Source: Rhodeus uyekii (Eukaryota; Chordata; Actinopteri; Cypriniformes; Acheilognathidae). Taken from it: DNA of 64,000 nucleotides. Numbering within the stretch: the stretch's first letter is position 1; every line of letters begins with the position of its first letter. The stretch lies in contig JAWRVZ010000213.1 in NCBI GenBank assembly GCA_037043235.1, positions 669,501 to 733,500 on the forward strand. The letters are read 5' to 3'. The position numbers and the translations under genes are program-made. Below are positions 28,404 to 39,931 of the stretch, piece after piece. Under the pieces are notes generated by a model. The model worked only from the letters and a program-made list of their open reading frames with translations, did not search any database and was not told the DNA's origin.

Positions 28404-28857
28404 GCCATGATCACGATGGAAACGCAAAACCAGTTCCGTAAAAGGCAACTTTATGTACTTTTAGCCGTCCTACAGCACGAGCACAATCATGTAGTCCGCC
28501 ATTACTGTTGTTGCTTTTACGTGTGACGCAGCCGACACGTGATGTGATGACATCATCGTTCTCACAAAAGATGCGGATTGGCCGTCCACACGAGAACGCA
28601 AGGGTGTCGTTCTCAGATCTTTCCACTTTAGAACCCGTTCTCCAAAGAGAGCGGATTCAGCCACCCAGAACGCCGGATCCGTGTGGACGCAACGCCAATC
28701 CGATACGAAATGTATGCGGTTACAGTGATTCGCGTTCCCGTGTGGACGGGCCCTAAGAGTCTTCCATGCTAATCACCATCTGCTCTCAATAACCAGAAGG
28801 TCCATTGTTAACTCAGGTTTACTTTTTAAAGAGGTTCAGTCCTGGATTGATATTTAA

Positions 28858-30346
28858 TGTAGCGGGGCCTCAGATCGGATAAAGATACCACTTGGAATAA
28901 CAGCTGACTACGCCACCCTTGTCAAAGGGATTATTTCTTGGACACAGGTCCGTGGTTTTGAAAGAGGACCAGAGACGTGGATATAGAAAAATACAAATTT
29001 TATTGACAAATAGAAACTCTTAAAACTAAGTTAGAATGACTTGGCTATCAGCCCTACATCAGATTACCCACAGGAACTGAGGCTTACCTATGACAGGTAA
29101 CTAAAGAGAGCACGAAGTCTCTACAAAAGGGAGAAATCTTACCACCAAGTGCAAGGTCTCACGGCACACAAGGGTAATCTCACGCAGGAACACACATACA
29201 CTCACACACTGTGACAAAGGCCCACCACCGTACACGAGTCCACTAAAGGCCTGCCCCGAAGCCTCAGTTCCTATAACAGAAGAAGGGAAAACTAACTGTT
29301 TAACTCAATATTTTCCCCAATACTTAAATGAAATCAACAATACATTCACAATAAAAAAAGGAATCAAAAGACACAGACGAACAATAGAAAATAGACAAAA
29401 ATGAAAAACCCGAAATAAAGGATAAAATAAAACCCGAAATAACTGTACACCATCAAGAAACTAAACAATATAACAAATACAAACAAGAAATTGCAACGAA
29501 TGAATTTGCATAAAACAAAACCCAAAATAAAAAAAAAAATAAAACAAGCAAACGATAACAAAGCCCAAAAGAAATAAACAATTAAACGAAACAAAAACAA
29601 ACACTGAACAAATTATCAGCAAAGCAAAATAAATTCAGACCAGACACAAACAATATAACAAGGCCAGGAGCCAAAAGAAACAAACTGAACAATACGAATT
29701 CTGAGCGAATTATCGTCAGCAAACGAAATAAACAAGTTCAGAACAAACACAAATTAGGCAAACCAGCAAAATGAAACTAAACATCCAAACCGAAAACGTA
29801 CACATTAATTACTTAAGGAACAAGATCTCTGGGAAGGCCAGCACACAGCGACTGCTCGCTGGAGAGATTAATGTTCGTAAAAGTCAGTACGGAGGAAACA
29901 GTGTGGAGGAAGCAACGTGAAGAAAACAGCGTAAACAAAACAGCAGTGTCAATATATTGCCCTGCAGGCTCTGTAGGTTCTTCCTCTTATACGTTGAGTT
30001 GTATCTAACCAACAATGAGCTGGCGCCCGATCATTCCTCCTGTATATTGTTGGTACCATGCGCAGTCACATCGTTGCCGCCCAATGCAGTGGGAGGACAT
30101 GTACGCATGGCCAATACAATAGGACAACTGAATGCGCATTGATGAGGGGTAGGCAGCTGCCAACCAAAAACTCAGATTTTAATCGAGGCGCTCCATGAAG
30201 CGGAAGGGACACCGGAAAGGGGGCGGTCCACCAGCAGTGACGCACGAGCGATACCTTGGTTGCCCTCTTTATGTTTGCCCTAAAGCTACGTGATTGGATG
30301 TGGATTGCTTAAGCCCAACCCTTGATAACCTGGGAGCCCCACTACA
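28858..30346 (-). mobile_element. Long solo LTR, about 1.49 kb, 4-bp target duplication
   Basis: Starts TGTAGCGGGGC and ends GCCCCACTACA, flanked by TTAA at 28854-28857 and 30347-30350. A minus-strand AATAAA near 28998 suggests leftward orientation. The middle (29290-29830) is strongly A-rich on +, with drifting AAACAAAC-type repeats. No protein motif. A short internally deleted element instead of a true solo LTR is possible. Confidence 0.65.
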
Positions 30347-30462
30347 TTAAGGTAAAGTTTCAAGATGCTCATGGATCTCTTTTTTGGTGTTCAGAGGATT
30401 TCATAATGTTGAGTGACGCTCTGCATTATTAATACTTCTAGGCAAATTAGAACCAAGATCAG

Positions 30463-30472
30463 NNNNNNNNNN
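30463..30472. other. Assembly gap (10 N)
   Basis: Ten N, presumably of arbitrary length. Sequence on the two sides may not be truly adjacent. Confidence 0.99.
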
Positions 30473-30549
30473 ATATTGAAATACATTGCTTTGTGGATCC
30501 ATTGCAATTGCTTTCATATTGCAGATATATTTATATATTTCATATTGCT

Positions 30550-30574
30550 GGAGAAACACAACATACTATAGATG

Positions 30575-30670
<96 letters not shown>

Positions 30671-30694
30671 ATCTATAGTATGTTGTGTTTCTCC
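30550..30694. repeat. 25-bp perfect inverted repeat around an (AT)n tract
   Basis: GGAGAAACACAACATACTAT… at 30550-30574 is the exact reverse complement of 30670-30694. The space between is almost all AT dinucleotide (30579-30667), itself self-complementary, so the whole 145 bases could form one long hairpin or cruciform. Confidence 0.85.
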
Positions 30695-31996
30695 TCATTC
30701 AGGCCCTACTCATATCCTTGTTGCTCAAGACTTGCCTTTTTGTTCATATTTAAAGTGTTTTGTTCGAGTTTCCTTGTTAAAGTATTTCTAATTTCATCCC
30801 TCCACACAACTGTGACACTTGTTTGAATGAAAACTAGTAATAATACTAAAGTAACTGAAACAACTTCAGGTAAATGTTTTAATGGTACAACTGATTGTAT
30901 GGATGGTAGTCTATAGCTGAGTCTGTGTCAGGATAAGTCAAAGGCATTGTTAACCCAACAATGAACATTTGTCATCATTTACTCATCCTCACGGCATTAC
31001 AAATTTGCATGAATTTCATCTTCTGTATGACACAAATTAATCTTGGGACCTTGGTTAGTGTTAATTCATAAATATACGTTTTTTTCTTTGTTCGATCATG
31101 TTTGTTCTTAATGATGTTATACTTCAAATCCTTTTTTAATTATTAATGTTTGTATTTAGAAATGCATTCTACAGAATAGAAAGTACAATTAATATCACAC
31201 AGTAATCAATAATTTCAAGAAACAAAATATAATCAGAGATTATGGGAGGAGGAACATATCATAATATGAAGATAACATAATATGAAGATAACATCATTCA
31301 ATTCCATAACGGTAGCCTTTTATGAGCCACATATATATCCTCTGGGAAGGGACTCTGGGGAGGTCAGTGACCAATGGTAGCTCAAAGCTTTCGGAGGGAG
31401 AGTTTTATCAATTGTCTCAAGTATAGCATTTGCACATGTAAATGCATTGGTCTTTCTTAGATGCTTATTGAGAATTAATAGAGGTTTAGATGTTTTATTG
31501 AATATGTTTGGTCACCATTATGGTGATCATTGTTTGCATTAAATGGGCAGTTTGTGATTTTGTGGTCTTTGTAACAGGATGATTGCTGCCCATACATAAA
31601 CACAAGTAAAATATCCAGCCCTGGTCCTCTCTCCTCTTTTATGCTTGCGGAGCTCCTTTGTAAGTCTTTACCGGCCTTATGGCCTCATGGCCTTGCTTTC
31701 CACACACCCCCATCGGCTTCTCCAACTGAGGGCAGCCAGCAATGAGTCCCCAGTTTCCTGCTCCTTCCCAAACATGGCAGGCAGCAGGTCTCTTGCGCCT
31801 TTCAGTTCTGTCCTTGTATAAATCTGCATTATAACATGATGTAGTTATGACAACAGATTTTGGCATTCTGCTCATATTAAGCAACCAGCAAAATAAGATA
31901 AATATTTGTAGCCTAATAAACTGCATTAAGGTCTCATGAACTCAACCAGTAAAACTACTGCAATCTGGACACATTTCAAGCAGAGATATTATTATT
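30695..31996. other. No gene recognised; one MITE relic
   Basis: About 30945-31040 (TTTGTCATCATTTACTCATC and flanks) resembles the dispersed cyprinid TTAA-type MITE end 'GTCATCATTTACTCACCCTC'. The rest shows no named feature. A 95-codon minus-strand frame at 31639-31926 has a hydrophobic start but no domain I recognise. Confidence 0.45.
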
Positions 31997-32107
31997 AGGG
32001 GTTCAAACGCGAAGCGTTGAAAACCTATTGTAATTGTTAGGATTTTTATTATTAGGGGTTCAAACGCGAAGCGTTGAAAACCTATTGTAATTGTTAGGAT
32101 TTTTATT
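31997..32107 (+). repeat. Two family A heads (31997, 32054)
   Basis: Adjacent heads without bodies. By bracket order the second pairs with the body and tail at 49474-51454. The first has no surviving tail in the window. Confidence 0.75.
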
Positions 32108-32225
32108 AGGGGCCAAGCACCGAAGGTGCGGAGGCACCTATTGTTTTTGTTCCGGTTCTTATTATTAGGGGCCAAGCACCGAAGGTGCGGAGGCACCTAT
32201 TGTTTTTGTTCCGGTTCTTATTATT
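32108..32225 (+). repeat. Two family B heads (32108, 32167)
   Basis: Each begins AGGGGCCAAGCACCGAAGGT. Bracket order pairs 32167 with the body at 34051-35875, and 32108 with the body at 44081-45772. Confidence 0.75.
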
Positions 32226-34050
32226 AGGGGCCAAGCACCGAAGGTGCGGAGGCACCTATTGTTTTTGTTCCGGTTCCTATTATTATTATTCTTCTTCTGC
32301 CATTGAAGTCTATGGCAGCCCATAGAACCGTAAACGGGAAAATGAAAAAAAGTTGGCACACTCATAAAGGACAGTCCAATCATTGACTATAGCAAAATTG
32401 AAGTCTCTAACTCAATCTCTATAGCGCCACCAACGGTCCAAAGTTGCACTCACGTTTACGTTAATAACTTTTGAACCGTATGTCCTAGAAACAAAATTCT
32501 TTTGTCAACTGATTCCTTGGCTCAAGACGATTCGATTGCACCATATGACGTCATTTTCCGTCATGAATATTTTCCCGCCATTTTGAATTTTATGAAAAAC
32601 CTACTTTTTCGAACTCCTCCTAGGCCGTTTGTCCGATTTTCACGAAAATTGAACCACATCATCTCCAGACCATGGTGACAAAAAGTTATCCAAAGAAAGT
32701 TGAAATGTCAAACCGTTTATGAATAACTCACGAAAGAATCCGACGTAATGATCGCAAAAATGAACTTGAGGCTATATCTCCACAACGCATTAGCGTTTTC
32801 TGACCAAACTCGGTGTGTGTTATGTCAATCATGGTCTGAGGCTACCTGCAGAGTTTTGGCGCTGTGCCCCCTAGTGGTCAGGAGATATGAAAAAGTGACA
32901 TTTTTCCTTACAACTCCTGAACGCTTTGTCCAAAAATCATAAAACTGGTCTCGTTAGATTCAGTGCATCATGCCGAGTCGTGCAATACCAAATTTTCCCA
33001 TATCGGCCATTTAGAGCGTCGGCCATTTTTAATATTGTCATAAATTGCTATATTTAACAAATGGATTGGCGTATCGTTACGAAACTCAATATGTGTCTTC
33101 GGCACCTAACCTTGATACGGCACAAAAAGTTTGGGGGCAGCGCCACCTTGTGGTCAAAAGTTATAACCAAATTTACAAATATGCTAATAACTTTTGATGA
33201 CGTTAACCTATTGTAAAACAAATGGTCTTAATGTGTTCATTGGGTCAAGCCGAGACCATAGATACCAAATATGTCATATTCAGCCAAACCTCCGATTTGC
33301 CATGTTATTTTTCTTTAAAAACCTACTTTTTCGAACTCCTCCCAGACCGTTTGTCCAATTTTCACCAAAATTGAACCACATCATCTCCAGACCATCATGA
33401 CCAAAAGTTATCCAAAGAAAGTTGATATGTCAAACCGTTTACGAATAACTCGCGAAAGAATCCAACGTAATGGTCGCAAAAATGAAATTGAGGCTATATC
33501 TCCACAACGCATTAGCGTTTTCTGACCAAACTAGGTGTGTGTTATGTCAATCATGGTCTGAGGCTACCTGCAGAGTTTTGGCGCTCTGCCCCCTAGTGGT
33601 CAGGAGATATTAAAAAACTGACTTTTTTGATTATAACTCCTGAACCCTTTGGCCAAAAATCATGAAACTGGTCTCTTTAGATCCAGTGGGTCATGCCGAG
33701 TCCTGTGATACCAAATTTTCCCATATCGGCCATTTTCAGCGTCTGCCATTTCGATTTTTCTTATAAGATTCTATGTTTAACAAACACATGACTTTAGTGG
33801 TCTGTCAGCAATGGTTTACCCAATTGAAAGCAAACTTTGCATGTGTCAATGTCACCACACTCTCAATGTACCACATGAATTGACACTACAATGTGGTTAC
33901 AGCGCTGCCTGTTGGTTGAATGTGATAAACCATTAAATCGAATTACTAAAGACCGTATTGTTGATTTTTCAGCCATTTAGACTTAAGTCATATTGAAATG
34001 TCTTTAGATTCTTACTGCCATTGCCCCGTGATGGCTGCTAGCAGCTATAT
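32226..34050 (+). mobile_element. Family B element, uninterrupted copy
   Basis: Head at 32226, body from about 32275, tail GCCCCGTGATGGCTGCTAGC…TATAT ending 34050. The tail has lost the inner part of its inverted repeat (TTGCCCC instead of CTTGGCCCC). The body has two related halves about 710 bases apart: CTACTTTTTCGAACTCCTCC recurs at about 32606 and 33326. Confidence 0.8.
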
Positions 34051-35875
34051 TTATTATTCTTTTTCTTGTGCCATGGGAGTCTATGACAGCCCATAGAACC
34101 GTAAACGGGAAAATGAAAAAAAGTTGGCACACTCATAAAGGACAGTCCAATCATTGACCATAGCAAAATTGAAGTCTCTAACTCAATCTCTATAGCGCCA
34201 CCAACTGTCCAAAGTTGCACTCACGTTTACGTAAATAACTTTTGAACCGTATGTCCTAGAAACAAAATTCTTATGTCCACTGATTCCTTGGCTCAAGACG
34301 ATTCGATTGCACCCTATGACGTCATTTTCCGTCATGAATATTTTCCCGCCATTTTGAATTTTATGAAAAACCTACTTTTTCGAACTCCTCCTAGGCCGTT
34401 TGTCAGATTTTCACGAAAATTAAACCACATCATCTCCAGACCATCGTGACAAAAAGTTATCCAAAGAAAGTTGAAATGTCAAACCGTTTATGAATAACTC
34501 ACGAAAGAATCCGACGTAATGATCGCAAAAATGAACTTGAGGCTCTATCTCCACAACGCATTAGCGTTTTCTGACCAAACTCGGTGTGTGTTATGTCAAT
34601 CATGGTCTGAGGCTACCTGCAGAGTTTTGGCGCTGTGCCCCCTAGTGGTCAGGAGATATGAAAAAGTGAAATTTTTCCTTACAACTCCTGAACGCTTTGT
34701 CCAAAAATCATAAAACTGGTCTCTTTAGATTCAGTGTATCATGCCGAGTCGTGCGATACTAAATTTTCCCATTTCGGCCATTTAGAGCGTCGGCCATTTT
34801 GAATATTGTCATAAATTGCTATATTTAACAAATGGATTGGCGTATCGTTACGAAACTCAATAAGTGTCTTCGGCACCTAACCTTGATACGGCACAAAAAG
34901 TTTGGGGGCAGCGCCACCTTGTGGTCAAAAGTTATAACCAAATTTACAAATATGCTAATAACTTTTGATGACGTTAACCTATTGTAAAACAAATGGTCTT
35001 AATGTGTTCATTGGGTCAAGCCGAGACCATAGATACCAAATATGTCATATTCAGCCAAACCTCCGATTTGCCATGTTATTTTTCTATAAAAACCTACTTT
35101 TTCGAACTCCTCCCAGACCGTTTGTCCAATTTTCACCAAAATTAAACCACATCATCTCCAGACCATCATGACAAAACGGTATATAAACAAAGATGATTCG
35201 CCAAACCGTTTACGAATAACTCGCGAAAGAATTCGACACAGTGGCCATAGAATTGAAAGCGAGGCTATATCTACGTAACTCATTAGCGTATTCTGACCAA
35301 AATAGGTGTCTTTTTTGTCAATCATGGTCTGAGGCTACCTGCAGAGTTTTGGCGCTCTGCCCCCTAGTGGTCAGGAGATATTAAAAATCTGACATTTTTG
35401 ATTATATCTCCTGAACCCTTTGGCCAAAAATCATGAAACTGGTCTCTTTAGATCCAGTGGGTCATGCCGAGTCCTGTGATACCAAATTTTCCCATATCGG
35501 CCATTTTGAGCGTCTGCCATTTCGATTTTTCTTATAAGATGCTATGTTTAACAAACACATGACTTTAGTGCTCTGTCAGCAATGGTTTACCCAATTGAAA
35601 GCAAACTTTGCATGTGTCAATGTCACCACACTCTCAATGTACCACATGAATTGACACTACAATTTGGTTACAGCGCTGCCTGTTGGTTGAATGTGATAAA
35701 CCATTAAATCGAAATACTAAAGACCGTATGGTTGATTTTTCAGCCATTTAGACTTAAGCCATATTGAAATGTCTTTAGATTTTTACTGCCGTTGGTCTGA
35801 TGATGCCAGCCATGTCGGCATGACATTTAATGCCCTCCTTGCGCTTGGCCCCGTGATGGCTGCTAGCAGCTATAT
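34051..35875 (+). mobile_element. Family B body and tail (head at 32167)
   Basis: Begins straight after the previous tail with TTATTATTC…GCCATGGGAGTCTATG, so its own head lies upstream of the inner copy. The tail CTTGGCCCCGTGATGGCTGC… is complete and pairs with GGGGCCAAG. Confidence 0.78.
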
Positions 35876-35877
35876 TT

Positions 35878-35937
35878 AGGGGTTCAAACGCGAAGCGTTG
35901 AAAACCTATTGTAATTGTTAGGATTTTTATTATTATT
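35878..35937 (+). repeat. Family A head (35878)
   Basis: Single head with TTA spacer; its body and tail are at 42090-44080 by bracket order. Confidence 0.72.
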
Positions 35938-37923
35938 AGGGGTTCAAACGCGAAGCGTTGAAAACCTATTGTAATTGTTAAGATTTTTATTATTATTATT
36001 ATTATTCTGCCGTACTTCTTATCGTCCAGACCAAACCGTAATGTCTAGAGACTTGAAAGTTGGCCAGAAGGTAGGTCTCAATTTGGGGAGAACGTATCAA
36101 AATATGACCCCGATTGGCCAATAGGTGGCGCTACAGCGATCAAAATACCTAAATTGCTAATAACTCATAGACAGTTTGTCGTACACTCAAGTGTCTTATA
36201 TCCCTGGAATCCTTGGCTCAAGACTTAAAAAATGTATATCTCCGATTTCATTTCCGCCTATAAAAATTGTCCGCCATTTTGAATTTTCTGAAAAAAAATT
36301 TTTTCGAACTCCTCATAGGCCGTTTGTCCAAATAACGTGAAACTTCACACATATCATCTAGAGACTCTCATGACCAAAAGTTATTCAAATAATTTCGATC
36401 GGTGATTCAGGCTTGCAACAACACGCTAAAACGTTCGCATAGTGCGGAGACACTTTTGCTAAAATCGTAATAACTCTGGAACGCAAAGAGATAATCTCAA
36501 CAAACTTCACATAGTCATGTATAAGGTCATTTTGTGGTCACACCAAAAAAACTGGGCCAGTTGACCACTTGGTGGCGCTATATTGTGAAAAAAACACTAA
36601 ATCACCTGTACAGGGTCACATGTTTATCTGATTGACCTGAAACTTGTCATGCACGGTCTTTGACCAAGGGTCCCTGATGGTCTATGAGGACATTGGTGTA
36701 TCTCAAAAAACATGGCCGTCATCGGCCAATGAACTTTGAGCATCAATTAGACCAGCCTAACGAAGGTCGATCGGAACGAAACTCGATGGGTGTGTTTGAC
36801 GCATGGCCATAGTGGTCTGTCAGAATTTTGAAAAAAATCGGACACTAGTTGGCGCTAACAAGTTTTTTGCGTCTCTACTCACGTGGTATTTCACGCATCC
36901 ACAGAATATTGATATCATATGATAGATCTCCTCATACTGAACAACTTTGCCTCAAGAACCACTGCTGTCAATCAAATTGTTTGCGAAATATTGGAGATTT
37001 TTGAAATTTCAAATTTTTCGAACTCGTCATAGGCGGTCAATACGATTGGCTTGAAAATTCACACGCATCATCTAGGGACACTCAAGGCAAAAAGTTATTC
37101 AAAGAATTTTGATTAGTTAACCCGTTCAGCAGATATAATTTTTCATATATTTCAGGTCTGGCCTATTGTGAATAAAAAGCCTATATATCTCGTCCACAAA
37201 CAAGAAACTTCACCAAACTGTGTAAATGTTAAGAACAAGTCATTTTGAAGAAATGTGTCGGGTTTCATTCTTTATTTTAAAATCTTAGAAAAGCTGTAAT
37301 ACTACTTTTGTCCACAAGAGGCACCATCAGGCTAGAAAATCTTTTTATGTGGAGAACAAGTCAGATTGACATAGACTGACATAAACTGACAGAACAGTTC
37401 AGATGTTCAGTTCACAATATTAATATCATTTAATCTTCTCAGTCTGAACATCTTTGAAAGATGTCTATTCACACAGAGTAGAAACTTCACAGAACTGTGC
37501 TCATTAGGTAAACTAGTCAGATTGACAAAAAAGGTCATAACAGTTCAAATGATATGACGTGTAGTGTTAAACATATCCACATTACTATCATTTGATAGAT
37601 CTTCCCATACTGAAAAAATTTGTAACATGTCTATATATAATTTACACAAACTAGAAACTTCATAAAGCTCTGTTTATGTGGAGAACAAGTCAGATTGACA
37701 TAGACCGACATAACTGTTCATATGTTCAGTTCACAATGTCAATATCATTTGATCTTCTCATTCTGAACATCTTTGAAAGATGTCTATACATTGTTTACAC
37801 AAAGTAGAAACTTCACAGAACTGTGCACATTAGGAAAACAAGTCAGATTGACCACAAACCGTCTTGACAGCTCAGATGGTCTTGAGACGTTTGAACCCCG
37901 GTCATTGCTGCTTGCAGCTATAT
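35938..37923 (+). mobile_element. Family A element, uninterrupted copy
   Basis: Head (variant GTTAAGATTT), body from about 36000 opening TCTGCCGTACTTCTTATCG, tail CGTTTGAACCCCGGTCATTG…TATAT ending 37923. TTTTCGAACTC and CATCATCTAG-type blocks recur about 713 bases apart (36303 and 37016). Confidence 0.8.
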
Positions 37924-37925
37924 TT

Positions 37926-37985
37926 AGGGGTTCAAACGCGAAGCGTTGAAAACCTATTGTAATTGTTAGGATTTTTATTATTATT
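37926..37985 (+). repeat. Family A head (37926)
   Basis: Single head directly after a tail; pairs by order with the body at 39932-42089. Confidence 0.72.
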
Positions 37986-39931
37986 AGGGGTTCAAACGCG
38001 AAGCGTTGAAAACCTATTGTAATTGTTAGGATTTTTATTATTATTATTATTCTTCTGCCGTAATGCGTCTCGTGCAGGCCAAACCGTAAGGTCTAGAGAC
38101 TTGAAACTTTGTCAGATGGTAGGTCTCAATTTGGGGAGAACGTATCAAAATATGATGCAAATCGGGCTATAGGTGGCGCTACAGCGACTACAAACGCGTA
38201 CATGTTCATAACTCGTAAACCGTTTGTCGTACACTCAAGTGTCTTATATCTCTGGAATCCTTGGCGCAAAACTTAACAAATGTATATCTCCGATTTCATT
38301 TCCGCCTATAAAAATTTTCCGCCATTTTGATTTTTCTGAAAAAATTTTTTTTCGAACTCCTCATAGGCCGTTTGTCCAAATCACGCAAAACTTCACACAT
38401 ATCATCTAGAGACTCTCATGACCAAAAGTTATTCAAAGAATTTCGATCGGTGATTCAGGCTTGCAACAACACGCTAAAACGTTCGCATAAGGCGGAGGCA
38501 CTTTTGCTAAAATCGTAATAACTCTGGAACGCAAAGAGATAATCTCACCATTCTTCACATATTCATGTATAAGCTCATTTTGTGGTCACGCCAAAAAAAC
38601 TGGGCCAGTTGACCACTTGGTGGCGCTATATTGTGAAAAAAACACTAAATCACCTGTACAAGCTCACATGTTTATCTGATTGACCTGAAACTTGTCATGG
38701 ACGGTCTTTGACCAAGGGTCCCTGATGGTCTATGAGGACATTGGTGTATCTCAAAAAACATGGCCGTCATCGGCCAATGAACTTTGAGCATCAATTAGAC
38801 CAGCTTAACGAAGGTCGATCGGAACGAAACTCGATGGGTGTGTTTGACGCATGGCCATAGTGGTCTGTCAGAATTTTGAAAAAAATCGGACACTAGTTGG
38901 CGCTAACGAGTTTTTTGCGTCTCTATTCACGTGGTATTTCACGCATCCACAGAATATTGATATCATATGATAGATCTCCTCATACTGAACAACTTTGCCT
39001 CAAGAACCACTGCTGTCAATCAAATTGTTTGTGAAATATTGGAGATTTTAGAAATTTCAACTTTTTCGAACTCGTCATAGGCGGTCAAAACGATTGGCTT
39101 GAAAATTCACACGCATCATCTAGGGACACTCAAGGCAAAAAGTTATTCAAAGAATTTTGATTAGTTAAACCGTTCAGCAGATATAATTTTTCATATATTT
39201 TAGGTTTGGCCTATTGTGAATAAAAAGCCTATATATCTCGTCCACAAACAAGAAACTTCACAAAACTGTGTAAATGTTAAGAACAAGTCATTTTGAAGAA
39301 ATGTGTCGGGTTTCATGTATTTCTGATGCTCATAGGGCTCACAATAAATTATAAACACTCTATATTTTAAAATCTTAGAAAAGCTGTAATACTACTTTTG
39401 TCCACAAGAGAAACGCCACAGAACTGTGAACATGTTAAGAACAAGTCATTTTGAAGAAATGTGTCAGGTCTCATGTATTTCTGATGCTCTTAGGGCTCAC
39501 AATAAATTATAAACACTCTATATTTTAAAATCTTAGAAAAGCTGTAATACTTCTTTTGTCCACAAGAGGCACCATCAGGCTAGAAAATCTTTTTATGTGG
39601 AGAACAAGTCAGATTGACATAGACTGACATAACAGTTCAGATGACATGACATATGGTGTTAAACACATGCAGGTAATAATAATATCATTTGATAGATTTT
39701 TCCATATTGAAAAAAATGTTTAACATGTGTATATATATATCGTTGACACAAACTAGAAACTTCATAAAATCTTCTCATTCTGAACATCTTTGAAAGATGT
39801 CTATACATTGAGTAGAAACTTCACAGAACTGTGCTCATTAGGAAAACTAGTCAGATTGACCACAAACCGTCTTGACAGCTCAGATGGTCTTGCGACGTTT
39901 GAACCCCGGTCATTGCTGCTTGCAGCTATAT
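37986..39931 (+). mobile_element. Family A element, uninterrupted copy
   Basis: Head at 37986, body from about 38040 (opening GCCGTAATGCGTCTCGTGCA), tail ending 39931. Contains a local duplication of the TCTATATTTTAAAATCTTAG block (39360 and 39520). Confidence 0.8.

Larger units (their letters stand above)
27272..28753 (-). mobile_element. PIF/Harbinger-type DNA transposon (decayed)
   Basis: Terminal inverted repeats GGCCACGTCCACACGAGAAC (left) and GGGCCCGTCCACACGGGAAC (right, reverse complement), flanked by TAA at 27269-27271 and 28754-28756, the 3-bp TWA duplication of Harbinger elements. Further copies of CCACACGAGAAC occur inside both ends. It carries a broken transposase and a nested hAT-like MITE. 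Confidence 0.75.

Noticed and set aside
29364..29600. Hydrophobic minus-strand frame of 78 codons
   Set aside because: Produced by the A-rich core of the long LTR (Phe/Leu/Ile codons); not a membrane protein gene.
30579..30667. Frames made of Ile-Tyr repeats
   Set aside because: Pure translation of the AT microsatellite.
31639..31926. 95-codon minus-strand frame with a hydrophobic start
   Set aside because: No known domain, no splice or promoter context and no repeat elsewhere in the window. Kept only as a remark in the region note.
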